DNA from: Campylobacter sp. MIT 97-5078
Lineage (GTDB): Bacteria; Campylobacterota; Campylobacteria; Campylobacterales; Campylobacteraceae
Length of the DNA: 64,000 bases
Assembly (NCBI RefSeq): GCF_006864455.1
Contig: NZ_QHLK01000010.1
Span: forward strand, 1-64,000
Reading direction: 5' to 3'
The position numbers were made by a program, and so were the translations under genes. A model generated the notes under the pieces. That model was not told the DNA's origin and ran no database searches. It saw only the letters and a program-made list of their open reading frames with translations. Below, one piece after another: positions 1 to 7,514 of this stretch (its first letter is position 1; every line of letters begins with the position of its first letter).

Positions 1-21
1 TTTTTAAGTTAAGCTAAAATA

Positions 22-43
22 AAAGCTTTTCAACAAAAGCTTT
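22..43. terminator. Small AT-rich hairpin, possible terminator
   Basis: A 9-bp perfect stem (AAAGCTTTT at 22-30, AAAAGCTTT at 35-43) encloses a CAAC loop. It is followed by an A/T-rich stretch rather than a clean T run. It could end transcription of a gene lying before the window, but the stem is weak and that gene cannot be seen. Confidence 0.3.
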
Positions 44-87
44 ATAAATTTTTGATTATATCTTAAAAAGGCACTGGCGTGCAATAC

Positions 88-109
88 AAAAAAAAAAAAA
101 AAAAAAAAA
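88..109. repeat. Homopolymer of 22 A
   Basis: An uninterrupted run of 22 A residues lies in non-coding DNA. It is the longest homopolymer I noticed in the window. It is outside any reading frame, so slippage here could only affect transcription of a neighbour. The exact length is also the kind of value sequencing gets wrong. Confidence 0.8.
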
Positions 110-134
110 CGGAAAATTCAAATTTAATGTTACT

Positions 135-209
135 TTTTCACACTAACTAAAATATTTTTAACGAAAATTATAAATTTTATCCTTAAAAATATTTTAGTTA
201 GTGTGAAAA
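135..209. repeat. 27-bp perfect inverted repeat
   Basis: The arms at 135-161 and 183-209 are exact reverse complements, with a 21-nt spacer that holds a smaller stem (AAAATT/AATTTT). The outer part of each arm is not purely A/T (CACACTAACT / AGTTAGTGTG). There is no T run directly after the stem, so it does not look like a standard terminator. Together with the 22-A run it fills most of the gene-free 1-385 region. Function is unknown: operator, small structured RNA or relic of a mobile element are all possible. Confidence 0.75.
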
Positions 210-340
210 TTATCAGCTATTTATAAAGATAAACAAACTATAATTAAAGCTAAACATTACTCATCTAACAACAAAATTGTAAAATATTAAAAACATTTTA
301 CAATGCAAGCTCAAATCACAAAAAATTCCAAAAAATTTGA

Positions 341-346
341 TATAAT
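341..346 (+). promoter_or_regulatory. -10 element for the 386 gene
   Basis: TATAAT preceded by AAAATTTGA gives the Campylobacter pattern of a T-rich -16 region joined to an extended -10. Transcription should begin near 353, leaving a leader of about 33 nt before the ATG at 386. Confidence 0.6.
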
Positions 347-385
347 ATATATTTTTAAGAATGAAAATAAAATTAAAGTCAAAAC

Positions 386-766
386 ATGAAAATAACTCTA
401 GAATGCAAAGATATTATCCTTGAAAATGCCTTAAGACTTTTTTTAAGAGAGTATTTGGTGATGAAGAAGGACTGCGATTTTTTGGTGTGCGATGAAAAAA
501 GTAATGAGCTAAAACCGCAATTCATCATCGCTAAATCTTCAAGCCAGCTTAGCGTGCCTTTTAGCAAGGAACAGCTTTTAAAGGCTTTATTTGAATTTCA
601 TACCGCACTTTGCGAGCTTGCTGAAAAAAAGGCTTTGGAGAAGAAAAAAGCCTTAGAAGAAAAGATAGAGCGTATCGCAAGTGAGTTTAGAAAGAGTTAT
701 CAAAACGAGATTGACATGGCTATTGACGCCTTAAAAACTAAGCTTCTTAATGCCCTTGATGAATAA
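386..766 (+). CDS. Conserved-looking hypothetical protein, 126 aa
   Basis: I do not recognise a family. The protein is soluble-looking, with no signal peptide or membrane segment. The C-terminal half (about residues 68-126) is rich in Lys, Glu, Ala and Leu and should form a long helix or coiled coil. The N-terminal half has three cysteines. It has its own -10 at 341-346 and no strong Shine-Dalgarno, only a purine-rich leader. Its last codons overlap the start of rsmD by up to 17 nt, so the two are probably translated together; nothing else suggests its job. Confidence 0.7.
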   Translation: MKITLECKDIILENALRLFLREYLVMKKDCDFLVCDEKSNELKPQFIIAKSSSQLSVPFSKEQLLKALFEFHTALCELAEKKALEKKKALEEKIERIASEFRKSYQNEIDMAIDALKTKLLNALDE

Positions 767-1367
767 AAAAACACTCAACAAAAAACTTTTTACCCTCATA
801 CAAAGCGGTAAATTTAAAGGCAAAAAGCTCATTTTACCAAGTTTAGAGACAACAAGAAGCACAAAAAGTATAGTCCAAGACTGCGTTTTCAATGTCTTAC
901 AAAACCAACTAAAAAATAGAATTTTTGTAGAAGCTTTTGGTGGAAGTGCTGTAATGGCTGCAAGTGCTTTAAGCCACTATGCTTTAAAAGCTTATGCCAT
1001 AGAAAAAGATACTAAAGCTTATAAAATAGCCCTTTTAAACGCAAAGAGCATTGATGAAAATACACTTTTTGTGCATAAAGCAGATAGCTTTGTATTTTTG
1101 CCATACTTGCTTACAACACTCCAAGATGAAGTTGTTATTTACCTTGATCCACCTTTTGATATACGAGCTGGCTTTGAAGATATTTATGAAAAGATTATAA
1201 ATTTGATCTTAAATTTGCATAGTAAAAATATAGTTTATATCATCATCGAACATCACTACAAAATACTATTTGATAAAACTTTAGGCGAATTTATACAAAT
1301 TAAATATAAAAAATTTGGCAATACGAGTTTGAGTTTTTACACTCATAAAAGTTTAGCTTCTTTTTGA
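750..1367 (+). CDS. rsmD: 16S rRNA (guanine966-N2)-methyltransferase, RsmD family
   Basis: Predicted to methylate G966 of 16S rRNA using S-adenosylmethionine during 30S assembly. A degenerate SAM-binding motif I (FVEAFGGSAV, about residues 58-67) is followed by the catalytic motif IV YLDPPFD (about 131-137), typical of N6-adenine/N2-guanine methylases. The 205-aa length is normal for RsmD. An in-frame ATG at 759 is an equally possible start; neither has a clear ribosome site, which fits coupling to the upstream gene it overlaps. The 3' end overlaps convergent xseA by 25 nt. Confidence 0.85.
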   Translation: MPLMNKKTLNKKLFTLIQSGKFKGKKLILPSLETTRSTKSIVQDCVFNVLQNQLKNRIFVEAFGGSAVMAASALSHYALKAYAIEKDTKAYKIALLNAKSIDENTLFVHKADSFVFLPYLLTTLQDEVVIYLDPPFDIRAGFEDIYEKIINLILNLHSKNIVYIIIEHHYKILFDKTLGEFIQIKYKKFGNTSLSFYTHKSLASF

Positions 1368-2506
1368 ATGTCCTGAGAACAAAGTGTGATAATATCATCT
1401 TTTGAAAGCTCTTCAAGGCGAATTTTTTGTCCATTTTTTTGGATGCTTACAAGGTCTTTGCTCTTTTGAAAAAAAGCTTCGTGCTGTAAAAAAGCGTTGT
1501 TTAGACTCATAAGCTTGAGCTTAAAATACTCAAGTTTATTGCGTATGAGTGAGTTGAGTTGTTTTTGTAAAAACCCAATTTGTTTGATCTTGTCTTCAAT
1601 AATGGCATGCAAAGATTTCGCTTTAAAAAGCCTTTCAAGGCTTAGTAAAGAAAAATCTGCATTATGAATTTTGTTTTTCAAACAAGTTTTAAGAGCAAAT
1701 TCAAGCTCATCAAGCTTTTGCTCAAGCTCATTTTGACTCATAAAAACAAGATCAATCGCTGCACTTGGTGTTGGAGCCCTAAAATCAGCCACAAAATCAC
1801 TAATCACATAATCAATCTCATGTCCAATAGCCGATATAATAGGTGTTTTAGCGTGAAAAATCGCTCTTGCTAAGCCCTCGTCATTAAAACAAAACAAGTC
1901 CTCCCTACTTCCACCGCCCCTTGCAATAATGATTAGATCAAAACCATACTCATCAGCCCTTTGCAAAGCTCTTATAAGAGAATTTGGTGCTATACTTCCT
2001 TGAGTAAGGGCATTGAAAATATAAATTTGGGCTAAAAAATAGCCTTTTTGATTGATAAGCTTAAGCATATCCTGCAAAGCAGCAGAGGTTAAGGAAGTGA
2101 TAAGAGCGATTTTTGAGGGAAAATTTGGCAAGGGTTTTTTGTGAATTGTTTCAAATAAACCTTCTTTTTCAAGTTTCTCTTTAAGTGCTAAAAATTGTGC
2201 TTCTAAATCGCCAAAGCCCGAATTTTTCATATCCTTAGCGATAAACTGATACCGCCCACTTTCAGCATACAAGCTCACAAAGCCGTTTAATTCTAAAAAA
2301 TCTCCTACTTTTGGTTTAAAATCAAGCTTTGAATTAAAGCCTTTAAACATGGCACATGTTATGCTTGATTTTTCATCTTTTAAGTCAAAATACCAATGCC
2401 CTGAACCATGAAAAGTGATCTTAGAGACTTCTCCACTAAGGCTAATATTCTCAAAATGTGCCTCAAGCAAACTTTTTGCCTTAAGATTAAGCTCACTGAC
2501 TTTCAT
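1343..2506 (-). CDS. xseA: Exodeoxyribonuclease VII large subunit
   Basis: Catalytic subunit of exonuclease VII, which degrades single-stranded DNA in both directions to short oligonucleotides with the XseB small subunit (not in this window). An N-terminal OB fold (about residues 1-100, including the YFDLKDEKS segment) is followed by the XseA core with ARGGGSREDL near residue 196 and GHEIDYVISDFVADFRAPTP near 228, then a coiled-coil tail. At 387 aa it is somewhat shorter than the E. coli protein. Its start overlaps the ubiE stop by 4 nt, so it is translationally coupled; its 3' end runs into rsmD. Confidence 0.95.
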   Translation of the reverse strand: MKVSELNLKAKSLLEAHFENISLSGEVSKITFHGSGHWYFDLKDEKSSITCAMFKGFNSKLDFKPKVGDFLELNGFVSLYAESGRYQFIAKDMKNSGFGDLEAQFLALKEKLEKEGLFETIHKKPLPNFPSKIALITSLTSAALQDMLKLINQKGYFLAQIYIFNALTQGSIAPNSLIRALQRADEYGFDLIIIARGGGSREDLFCFNDEGLARAIFHAKTPIISAIGHEIDYVISDFVADFRAPTPSAAIDLVFMSQNELEQKLDELEFALKTCLKNKIHNADFSLLSLERLFKAKSLHAIIEDKIKQIGFLQKQLNSLIRNKLEYFKLKLMSLNNAFLQHEAFFQKSKDLVSIQKNGQKIRLEELSKDDIITLCSQDIQKEAKLL

Positions 2507-3216
2507 TTTTCTTTTAGAGCAACAAACATTGAACTTATACCAAAACTCAAACTTTCATAATACATCATCTTAAAACCAGCTTCTTCAAGCTCTGCAATCA
2601 GCTCTTCCTTGCTTAAAAATACATCGATTGAATGGGGAAGGTATTCATACGCCTGAGCGTTTTTACTGATTAATGAGCCAATTTTTGGCAGTATGTATTT
2701 AAGATAAAAATCCCTTATCCAAGCGACAAGCCCACCTTTTTCTCTTTTTGTAAATTCTAAAATCAGCAAAATCCCGCCCCTATCAAGCACTCTAAAAAAC
2801 TCTTTTAAAGCCTCTTTTCTTTGCACGACATTGCGAATTCCATAACTTATGCTGATGATATTTGCACTTTTATCTTTAAGAGGAAGTTCTTGAGCTTTTG
2901 CCTCAATAAATTCAAGTTTTGAAAAGCGTTTTTTAGCAATTTTGAGCATTGAAGTGCTTGGATCTATACCGATGAGAGAAGAGATGGATTTGTGTAGCTC
3001 TTTAGCCTTTGCCTGCCAAATTTCAAGCATATCGCCTGTGCCACATGCCACATCAACGATTTTGAGTTTTTTATGCTCATCAAAGCATTTTAGCACTCTT
3101 TCACAAGCCTTTTTTCGCCAGCTTATGTCTACTCCAAAACTTAAAATTCGGTTTGCTTTATCATAGCTTGGAGCAATTTGGTTAAACATTTCTACGATTT
3201 GTTCTTGTTTTTGCAT
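2503..3216 (-). CDS. ubiE: Demethylmenaquinone methyltransferase (UbiE/MenG)
   Basis: Class I SAM-dependent methyltransferase that performs the C-methylation making menaquinone, the respiratory quinone of this group. Motifs include FNQIAPSYDKAN near the N-terminus, the SAM loop VDVACGTGD, and ISYGIRNV in the middle, all typical of UbiE. I chose the ATG at 3216 (237 aa) because TAGGAAAGCGT sits just before it. A longer reading from 3246 would overlap perR and adds residues not usual for the family. It follows perR closely and overlaps xseA. Confidence 0.93.
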   Translation of the reverse strand: MQKQEQIVEMFNQIAPSYDKANRILSFGVDISWRKKACERVLKCFDEHKKLKIVDVACGTGDMLEIWQAKAKELHKSISSLIGIDPSTSMLKIAKKRFSKLEFIEAKAQELPLKDKSANIISISYGIRNVVQRKEALKEFFRVLDRGGILLILEFTKREKGGLVAWIRDFYLKYILPKIGSLISKNAQAYEYLPHSIDVFLSKEELIAELEEAGFKMMYYESLSFGISSMFVALKEK

Positions 3217-3230
3217 ACGCTTTCCTAAAT

Positions 3231-3647
3231 TTAGCGGTGGCAACATTTAGAGCAACCATCAACCCTTGCACTTATGCTTAAATGATCGATTAAATTGCCT
3301 ATCTTTTTTTCTATCTCTTCTTGATAAAGGGCTAAGTTTGTGTCTTTAAAATTAAGATCATCTATATGACCGCATTTTAAACAAACAAGATGAATATGTG
3401 GCTCTTCGTATATATCATAATAGGTTTTTTGATTAGGCACATTCACTTCAACAACCAAACCTTGTTCTTGTAAGGTATTAAGGTTTTTATATACGGTGGC
3501 AAGCGAGATTGATGGATATTCCTCGCGTACTTGCTTATAAAGTTCGTCTATATTTGGGTGTTCGTGACGTTTAAGGATTTTAAGCACGCAAAGCCTTTGT
3601 GGAGTAGCTTTTAAATCGTGATTTTTTAAGAGTTGCACAAGTTCCAT
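3231..3647 (-). CDS. perR: Peroxide-stress regulator PerR (Fur family)
   Basis: A 138-aa Fur-family repressor. An N-terminal winged helix contains ATPQRLCVLKIL and the recognition-helix segment SISLATVYKNLN. The dimerisation domain carries two Cys pairs (CLKCG and CSKCC) for structural zinc, plus His/Asp residues for the regulatory metal (EPHIHLVC). The neighbourhood (dxs upstream, ubiE and xseA downstream) matches the C. jejuni perR locus. PerR of C. jejuni senses peroxide by metal-catalysed oxidation and controls katA and ahpC. A palindrome over its own promoter suggests autoregulation. A Fur-type iron sensor cannot be ruled out from sequence, but the locus favours PerR. Confidence 0.9.
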   Translation of the reverse strand: MELVQLLKNHDLKATPQRLCVLKILKRHEHPNIDELYKQVREEYPSISLATVYKNLNTLQEQGLVVEVNVPNQKTYYDIYEEPHIHLVCLKCGHIDDLNFKDTNLALYQEEIEKKIGNLIDHLSISARVDGCSKCCHR

Positions 3648-3674
3648 AAACGACCTTTTTTGTAATTTTATTCA

Positions 3675-3690
3675 TTGTGTAATAATACAA
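3675..3690 (-). promoter_or_regulatory. perR promoter with overlapping palindrome (candidate Per box)
   Basis: On the minus strand a run of nine T and a G leads into TATTAT (complement of 3682-3687), a good Campylobacter -10. The same bases form TTGTATTATTACACAA, an inverted repeat TTGT-N8-ACAA (3675-3690). An operator over the -10 is what autorepression by a Fur-type protein would need. The promoter is well supported; the operator assignment is inference. Confidence 0.6.
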
Positions 3691-3777
3691 AAAAAAGTTT
3701 AAAATAAGTTTATACTAAAGGATATTTTTTATTATTTAAGAATTTAAAAACTTTGTTCTCATCTATTCAAATTTGTT

Positions 3778-5631
3778 TCAAGTCCGTGCATATTGTTTTA
3801 TCTGCAAGGCTAAACTTTGTGTATCTAGGCTTAAACTTTGCTCAACCTTATTTGTTTGTCCGTGGGTAATAAATTCATCTTTGTATTCAAAGCTGATAAT
3901 TTGAATCTTTAAGCCGTGATCTTGTGCGAAAGTTTCAAGCAAACTTGCTATACCACCAATCTTTGCACTATCACTAAAAACAAACCAAATTTGACTTTGC
4001 AAGGCAAGTTCTTTTAAAAGCACCTCATCTAAAGGCTTAGCAAAAATCAAATCGATCAAATTTGCATAGTCTTTCAAGCCCTCTTTTTCAAGATATTTAA
4101 GCACTCCAAAAGCCCTACCAACACCTTGTCCGTAGCCTAAAAATGCAATTTTGCTTTCATTTTGTATAAGCCACTGAGCCTTTGCTTGCTTTATCTTACA
4201 AGGTTTAAACTCATCATTAAGCAAAAAACTTCCCCTTGGATAGCGAAAAGCTATGCAACCTTGATGATGATAAGTATAGTGCATAACTTCTTTCATCATC
4301 GCTTCATCTCTTGGTGCGATGAGAGTTAAATTTGGCACACAAGCTAAAAAGCTTATATCAAAGGCTCCTTGGTGCGTTTCGCCGTCCTCGCCGACGATGC
4401 CTGCTCTATCTATAGCAAAAACAACATTTAAATTCATAATCGCACAATCATGTATGATTTGATCATATGCTCTTTGTAAAAAGGTGCTATAAATAGCGAT
4501 AAATGGTTTAAAGCCTTCTTTTGCCATCGCTGCCATGGAAGTTACGGCATGTTGTTCGGCAATTGCCACATCAAAAAATCGCTCTGGATAAAGCTCTATA
4601 AGCTTTTCAAGTCCTGTTCCACTTGGCATAGCTGCTGTAACGCCCACTACATCATCAAATTCTTTGGCAAGTTCGAGCAAATTTGTGCTAAAAAGTTCTG
4701 TAGCTGACTTTTGGATACTTGAGCTTTTCACAGCTTGTCCGGTTTGTATATCAAAAGCACCTACGCCGTGCCATTTAGCATTTTTACCCTCAGCCTTTTC
4801 ATAGCCTTTACCTTTGATGGTTTGAGTATGCACAATGCAAGGTTTTTGCATAGCTTTAGCTTTTTTTAGGGCAGGGATAAGTTCATTTAAATTATGCCCA
4901 TCAATTACTCCAATATACTCAAGTCCCAACTCTTCAAACAAAATTCCCGGAGTTATAAGCTTAAAACTCTCCTCAAAACGTTTTGCCATATAAGTTGCAC
5001 TTTGAGGCAGATAACTTAAAACGCTTTCAATACGTCTTTTAATTTTTTGATACAATTCGCTTGCCATAGCTCCTGAAAGGTATCTTGAGATTGCTCCAAT
5101 TGGCTTACTTATACTCATTTCATTATCATTTAAGATGATCACACAAGGATATTTTCTCTCACCGAGCTCATTTAAGGCTTCATATATCATTCCAGCACTC
5201 ATCGCTCCATCGCCGATTAAAGCTACAGGTGTGCGGTTTTGTTTTTTAAGTCTTATGGCTTTACAGGCTCCAACAAGTAAGGATATACTTGTGCTTGAAT
5301 GCCCAGCAACAAAATAATCTCCCTCCGTTTCTTTAGTATAACCACTTAAGCCCCTAAACTGCCTAAGAGTGTGAAAGAACTCAGCCCTGCCGGTAAGAAG
5401 CTTGTGTGTATAGCTTTGATGAGAAACATCAAAGATAAAAGGATCGTTTTTATGATCAAAAACGCAGTGCATAGCAATACTTAGCTCCACAACGCCCAAA
5501 TTTGAGCTTAAGTGTCCGCCATTCTTACTCACAACTTCTATAATTCTTGATCTTAAATTCGCAGCAAGCTCATTTAAAGCCTGCAAATCAAGCTCTTGAA
5601 GCCTTTCGTGCTCTATACTTAAAGCTGTCAT
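3778..5631 (-). CDS. dxs: 1-deoxy-D-xylulose-5-phosphate synthase
   Basis: Condenses pyruvate and glyceraldehyde 3-phosphate into DXP, the first step of the MEP isoprenoid pathway (also feeding thiamine and pyridoxal synthesis). Full length at 617 aa with three transketolase-like domains. The thiamine-diphosphate motif GDGAMSAGM is near residue 140 and extends to NDNEMSISKPIG. The central domain holds DRAGIVGEDGETHQG, and the C-terminal transketolase domain closes the protein. It overlaps fliH by 4 nt and is the last gene of the lysA-to-dxs run. Confidence 0.97.
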   Translation of the reverse strand: MTALSIEHERLQELDLQALNELAANLRSRIIEVVSKNGGHLSSNLGVVELSIAMHCVFDHKNDPFIFDVSHQSYTHKLLTGRAEFFHTLRQFRGLSGYTKETEGDYFVAGHSSTSISLLVGACKAIRLKKQNRTPVALIGDGAMSAGMIYEALNELGERKYPCVIILNDNEMSISKPIGAISRYLSGAMASELYQKIKRRIESVLSYLPQSATYMAKRFEESFKLITPGILFEELGLEYIGVIDGHNLNELIPALKKAKAMQKPCIVHTQTIKGKGYEKAEGKNAKWHGVGAFDIQTGQAVKSSSIQKSATELFSTNLLELAKEFDDVVGVTAAMPSGTGLEKLIELYPERFFDVAIAEQHAVTSMAAMAKEGFKPFIAIYSTFLQRAYDQIIHDCAIMNLNVVFAIDRAGIVGEDGETHQGAFDISFLACVPNLTLIAPRDEAMMKEVMHYTYHHQGCIAFRYPRGSFLLNDEFKPCKIKQAKAQWLIQNESKIAFLGYGQGVGRAFGVLKYLEKEGLKDYANLIDLIFAKPLDEVLLKELALQSQIWFVFSDSAKIGGIASLLETFAQDHGLKIQIISFEYKDEFITHGQTNKVEQSLSLDTQSLALQIKQYART

Positions 5632-6476
5632 TGGCTAACCATTTTTTTGATTTTATTTAGACGAGAGTTTAAATTTGATTCTATATTTCCTACATCACTA
5701 AGCACGATAACGCTACCCTTTGAGATAGCATCATCAAGGCTAACTTTAAGATGAGCAAGTTCTTTAAGTTGAGATTTCACAAAATCATAATCACTTGGAC
5801 TTACTTTAAGCTCTATACTTACAGCACCTTTAAGCTCTGAGATAAGCTCTTTTGAGAGATTCAAAGCAATTTGAGCTGAATGCTCTTCAAGCTCTTTGTT
5901 GATCACTTCTTTTGCAATTTCAATAGCGGTATTGGCAAGTTCTTGTTCGTTTTTAGCTACAAACACATCTAAATTCGCACAAGCTTCATCAAGCTTAGCT
6001 ACACTTTTAAGATATTTATCTTTAAGCTCGTTTGTTTCTTTATCAAATTCAGCTTTAGCTTTGTTATAACCTTCTTGAGTAAATTTTTCTTTCGCTCCTT
6101 CAAGTTCAGCATTTAAGCGGTTGTTAAATTCACTTTCTTGACTTTCAATTTGCATTTGAAGCTTGATGATATTGCCAGACATTTCATCAGTCTTTTTCAG
6201 CAAATCCTCGACAAAGCTTGACTGAAAAGGAGTATTTGCCTCACTTTTGCTTTCTTCTAGTGGATCTTGCAAGGTTGGCTCAACTACTTGTGAATTAGGC
6301 TTTTCTTCCAAAGGCATAGCTGGGGTAGTGGCTGGAGGAACTGGCACATTTAAAGCCTCTTGTATGCGGTTTTGTTCTTGAGTGCTTGTAAATTCACTCA
6401 TTACCTTAAAATGATAGTTTTCGACGATGTGTTCGTTTGCGTTGCTTTGTGAAATTACATTGGTATTTTTTGCCAT
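5628..6476 (-). CDS. fliH: Flagellar assembly protein FliH
   Basis: Regulator and stator of the flagellar type III export ATPase FliI, linking it to the C-ring. At 282 aa it has a variable Pro/Glu/Ser-rich N-terminus (about 1-90), a long coiled coil (about 90-180) and a conserved FliH/HrpE-like C-terminal domain (about 180-282). It lies directly downstream of fliG and overlaps dxs, the same order as in C. jejuni. FliI and FliN are not in the window, so the rest of the export apparatus is encoded elsewhere. Confidence 0.92.
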   Translation of the reverse strand: MAKNTNVISQSNANEHIVENYHFKVMSEFTSTQEQNRIQEALNVPVPPATTPAMPLEEKPNSQVVEPTLQDPLEESKSEANTPFQSSFVEDLLKKTDEMSGNIIKLQMQIESQESEFNNRLNAELEGAKEKFTQEGYNKAKAEFDKETNELKDKYLKSVAKLDEACANLDVFVAKNEQELANTAIEIAKEVINKELEEHSAQIALNLSKELISELKGAVSIELKVSPSDYDFVKSQLKELAHLKVSLDDAISKGSVIVLSDVGNIESNLNSRLNKIKKMVSQ

Positions 6477-6485
6477 ATTTTAAGC

Positions 6486-7514
6486 CTATTCTATCATTTC
6501 ATCAGCTTCGCCGGTTTGAACTAGTCCTTGCTCTGCAAGTCTTTGCACAACCTCGACAACTTTTCTTTGTGATTCCTCAACATCTTTAACCCGAACAGCT
6601 CCTAAAAAGCCCATTTCTTCAAGGAAAGCTTCACTCGCACGAGTAGACATATTGGCAAGAAATTTTTGCTTAAGTTCTTCGCTCGCACCCTTAAGTCCCA
6701 CCATAAGGTCTCTTTTATCAGCAACTTTAAGAATTTCTCTAATCGCTTGTGTGCCAAGTTTAGCAATATCATCAAAGGTAAACATTAAGTCCTTAATCGT
6801 TTCAGCAAGCTTTTCATCACTTTGTTCGATATAAGTAATAGTTGATTTAGAAGCTTTTTGTCCTAAGCGGTTAAGCACTTCGGCCACAGCTCGTGGACCG
6901 CCCACTTCAACTTTATAACTTGCAAGGCTTTCAAGCTTGCTTTCAAGCACAGCAGAAACCCTTTTAATGATACTTGGAGAGATATCACCAAGATTTGCCA
7001 TTCTAATAACAACCTCAGCTCTTAACTCATCACTAAAATACTCCAAAGTTTCAGCTGCATGAGTTGAATCCATATGAGCTAGGATTAAGGCTATGGTTTG
7101 AGGGTGTTCTTTAGTAATAAAGTCTGCAAGCTGTTGAGGCTTAATTTGTGCTAAGTATGCAAAATTTTGATTATTTTCCATACTTTTGGTGAGTTTTTCT
7201 AAAATTTTATTTGCGATTTCTGGACCAAAAGTTTTATAAAGTATCTCTTTGGCGTATTCTAAGCCACCGCTTTTGATGTATTGGTTTGATTGAAGTAGGG
7301 TATAAAACTCTTCTAAAACAGCTGTTGCGACGGTTTTATCTACCTGCTTTGCCATAGCTATGTAGCGAGAAACTTCAGTAATGATATTGATCTCCATATG
7401 AGAAAACACAACGGTCGTCACATCTTCTCCAAGTTGGATTAAAAAAATAGCGATCTTTTCTGGCATAGAAAGATCGTCATAGATCATCTTTTGTTCTTCG
7501 CTAAGCTTGATCAT
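6486..7514 (-). CDS. fliG: Flagellar motor switch protein FliG
   Basis: C-ring protein that converts stator ion flow into torque and sets rotation direction. The EHPQTIALILAHM motif (middle domain) and the charged C-terminal torque helix around FLGAVRVKDVEESQRKVV are intact. ATGATG gives two starts. The second, at 7514 (342 aa), has a better distance to AAGGA and shares one base with the fliF TGA stop, so the pair is tightly coupled; the first, at 7517, adds one Met. Confidence 0.95.
   Translation of the reverse strand: MIKLSEEQKMIYDDLSMPEKIAIFLIQLGEDVTTVVFSHMEINIITEVSRYIAMAKQVDKTVATAVLEEFYTLLQSNQYIKSGGLEYAKEILYKTFGPEIANKILEKLTKSMENNQNFAYLAQIKPQQLADFITKEHPQTIALILAHMDSTHAAETLEYFSDELRAEVVIRMANLGDISPSIIKRVSAVLESKLESLASYKVEVGGPRAVAEVLNRLGQKASKSTITYIEQSDEKLAETIKDLMFTFDDIAKLGTQAIREILKVADKRDLMVGLKGASEELKQKFLANMSTRASEAFLEEMGFLGAVRVKDVEESQRKVVEVVQRLAEQGLVQTGEADEMIE

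Noticed and set aside
304-390. 28-codon frame across the first promoter
   Set aside because: It covers the -10 element, has no ribosome site and overlaps the start of the 386 gene.
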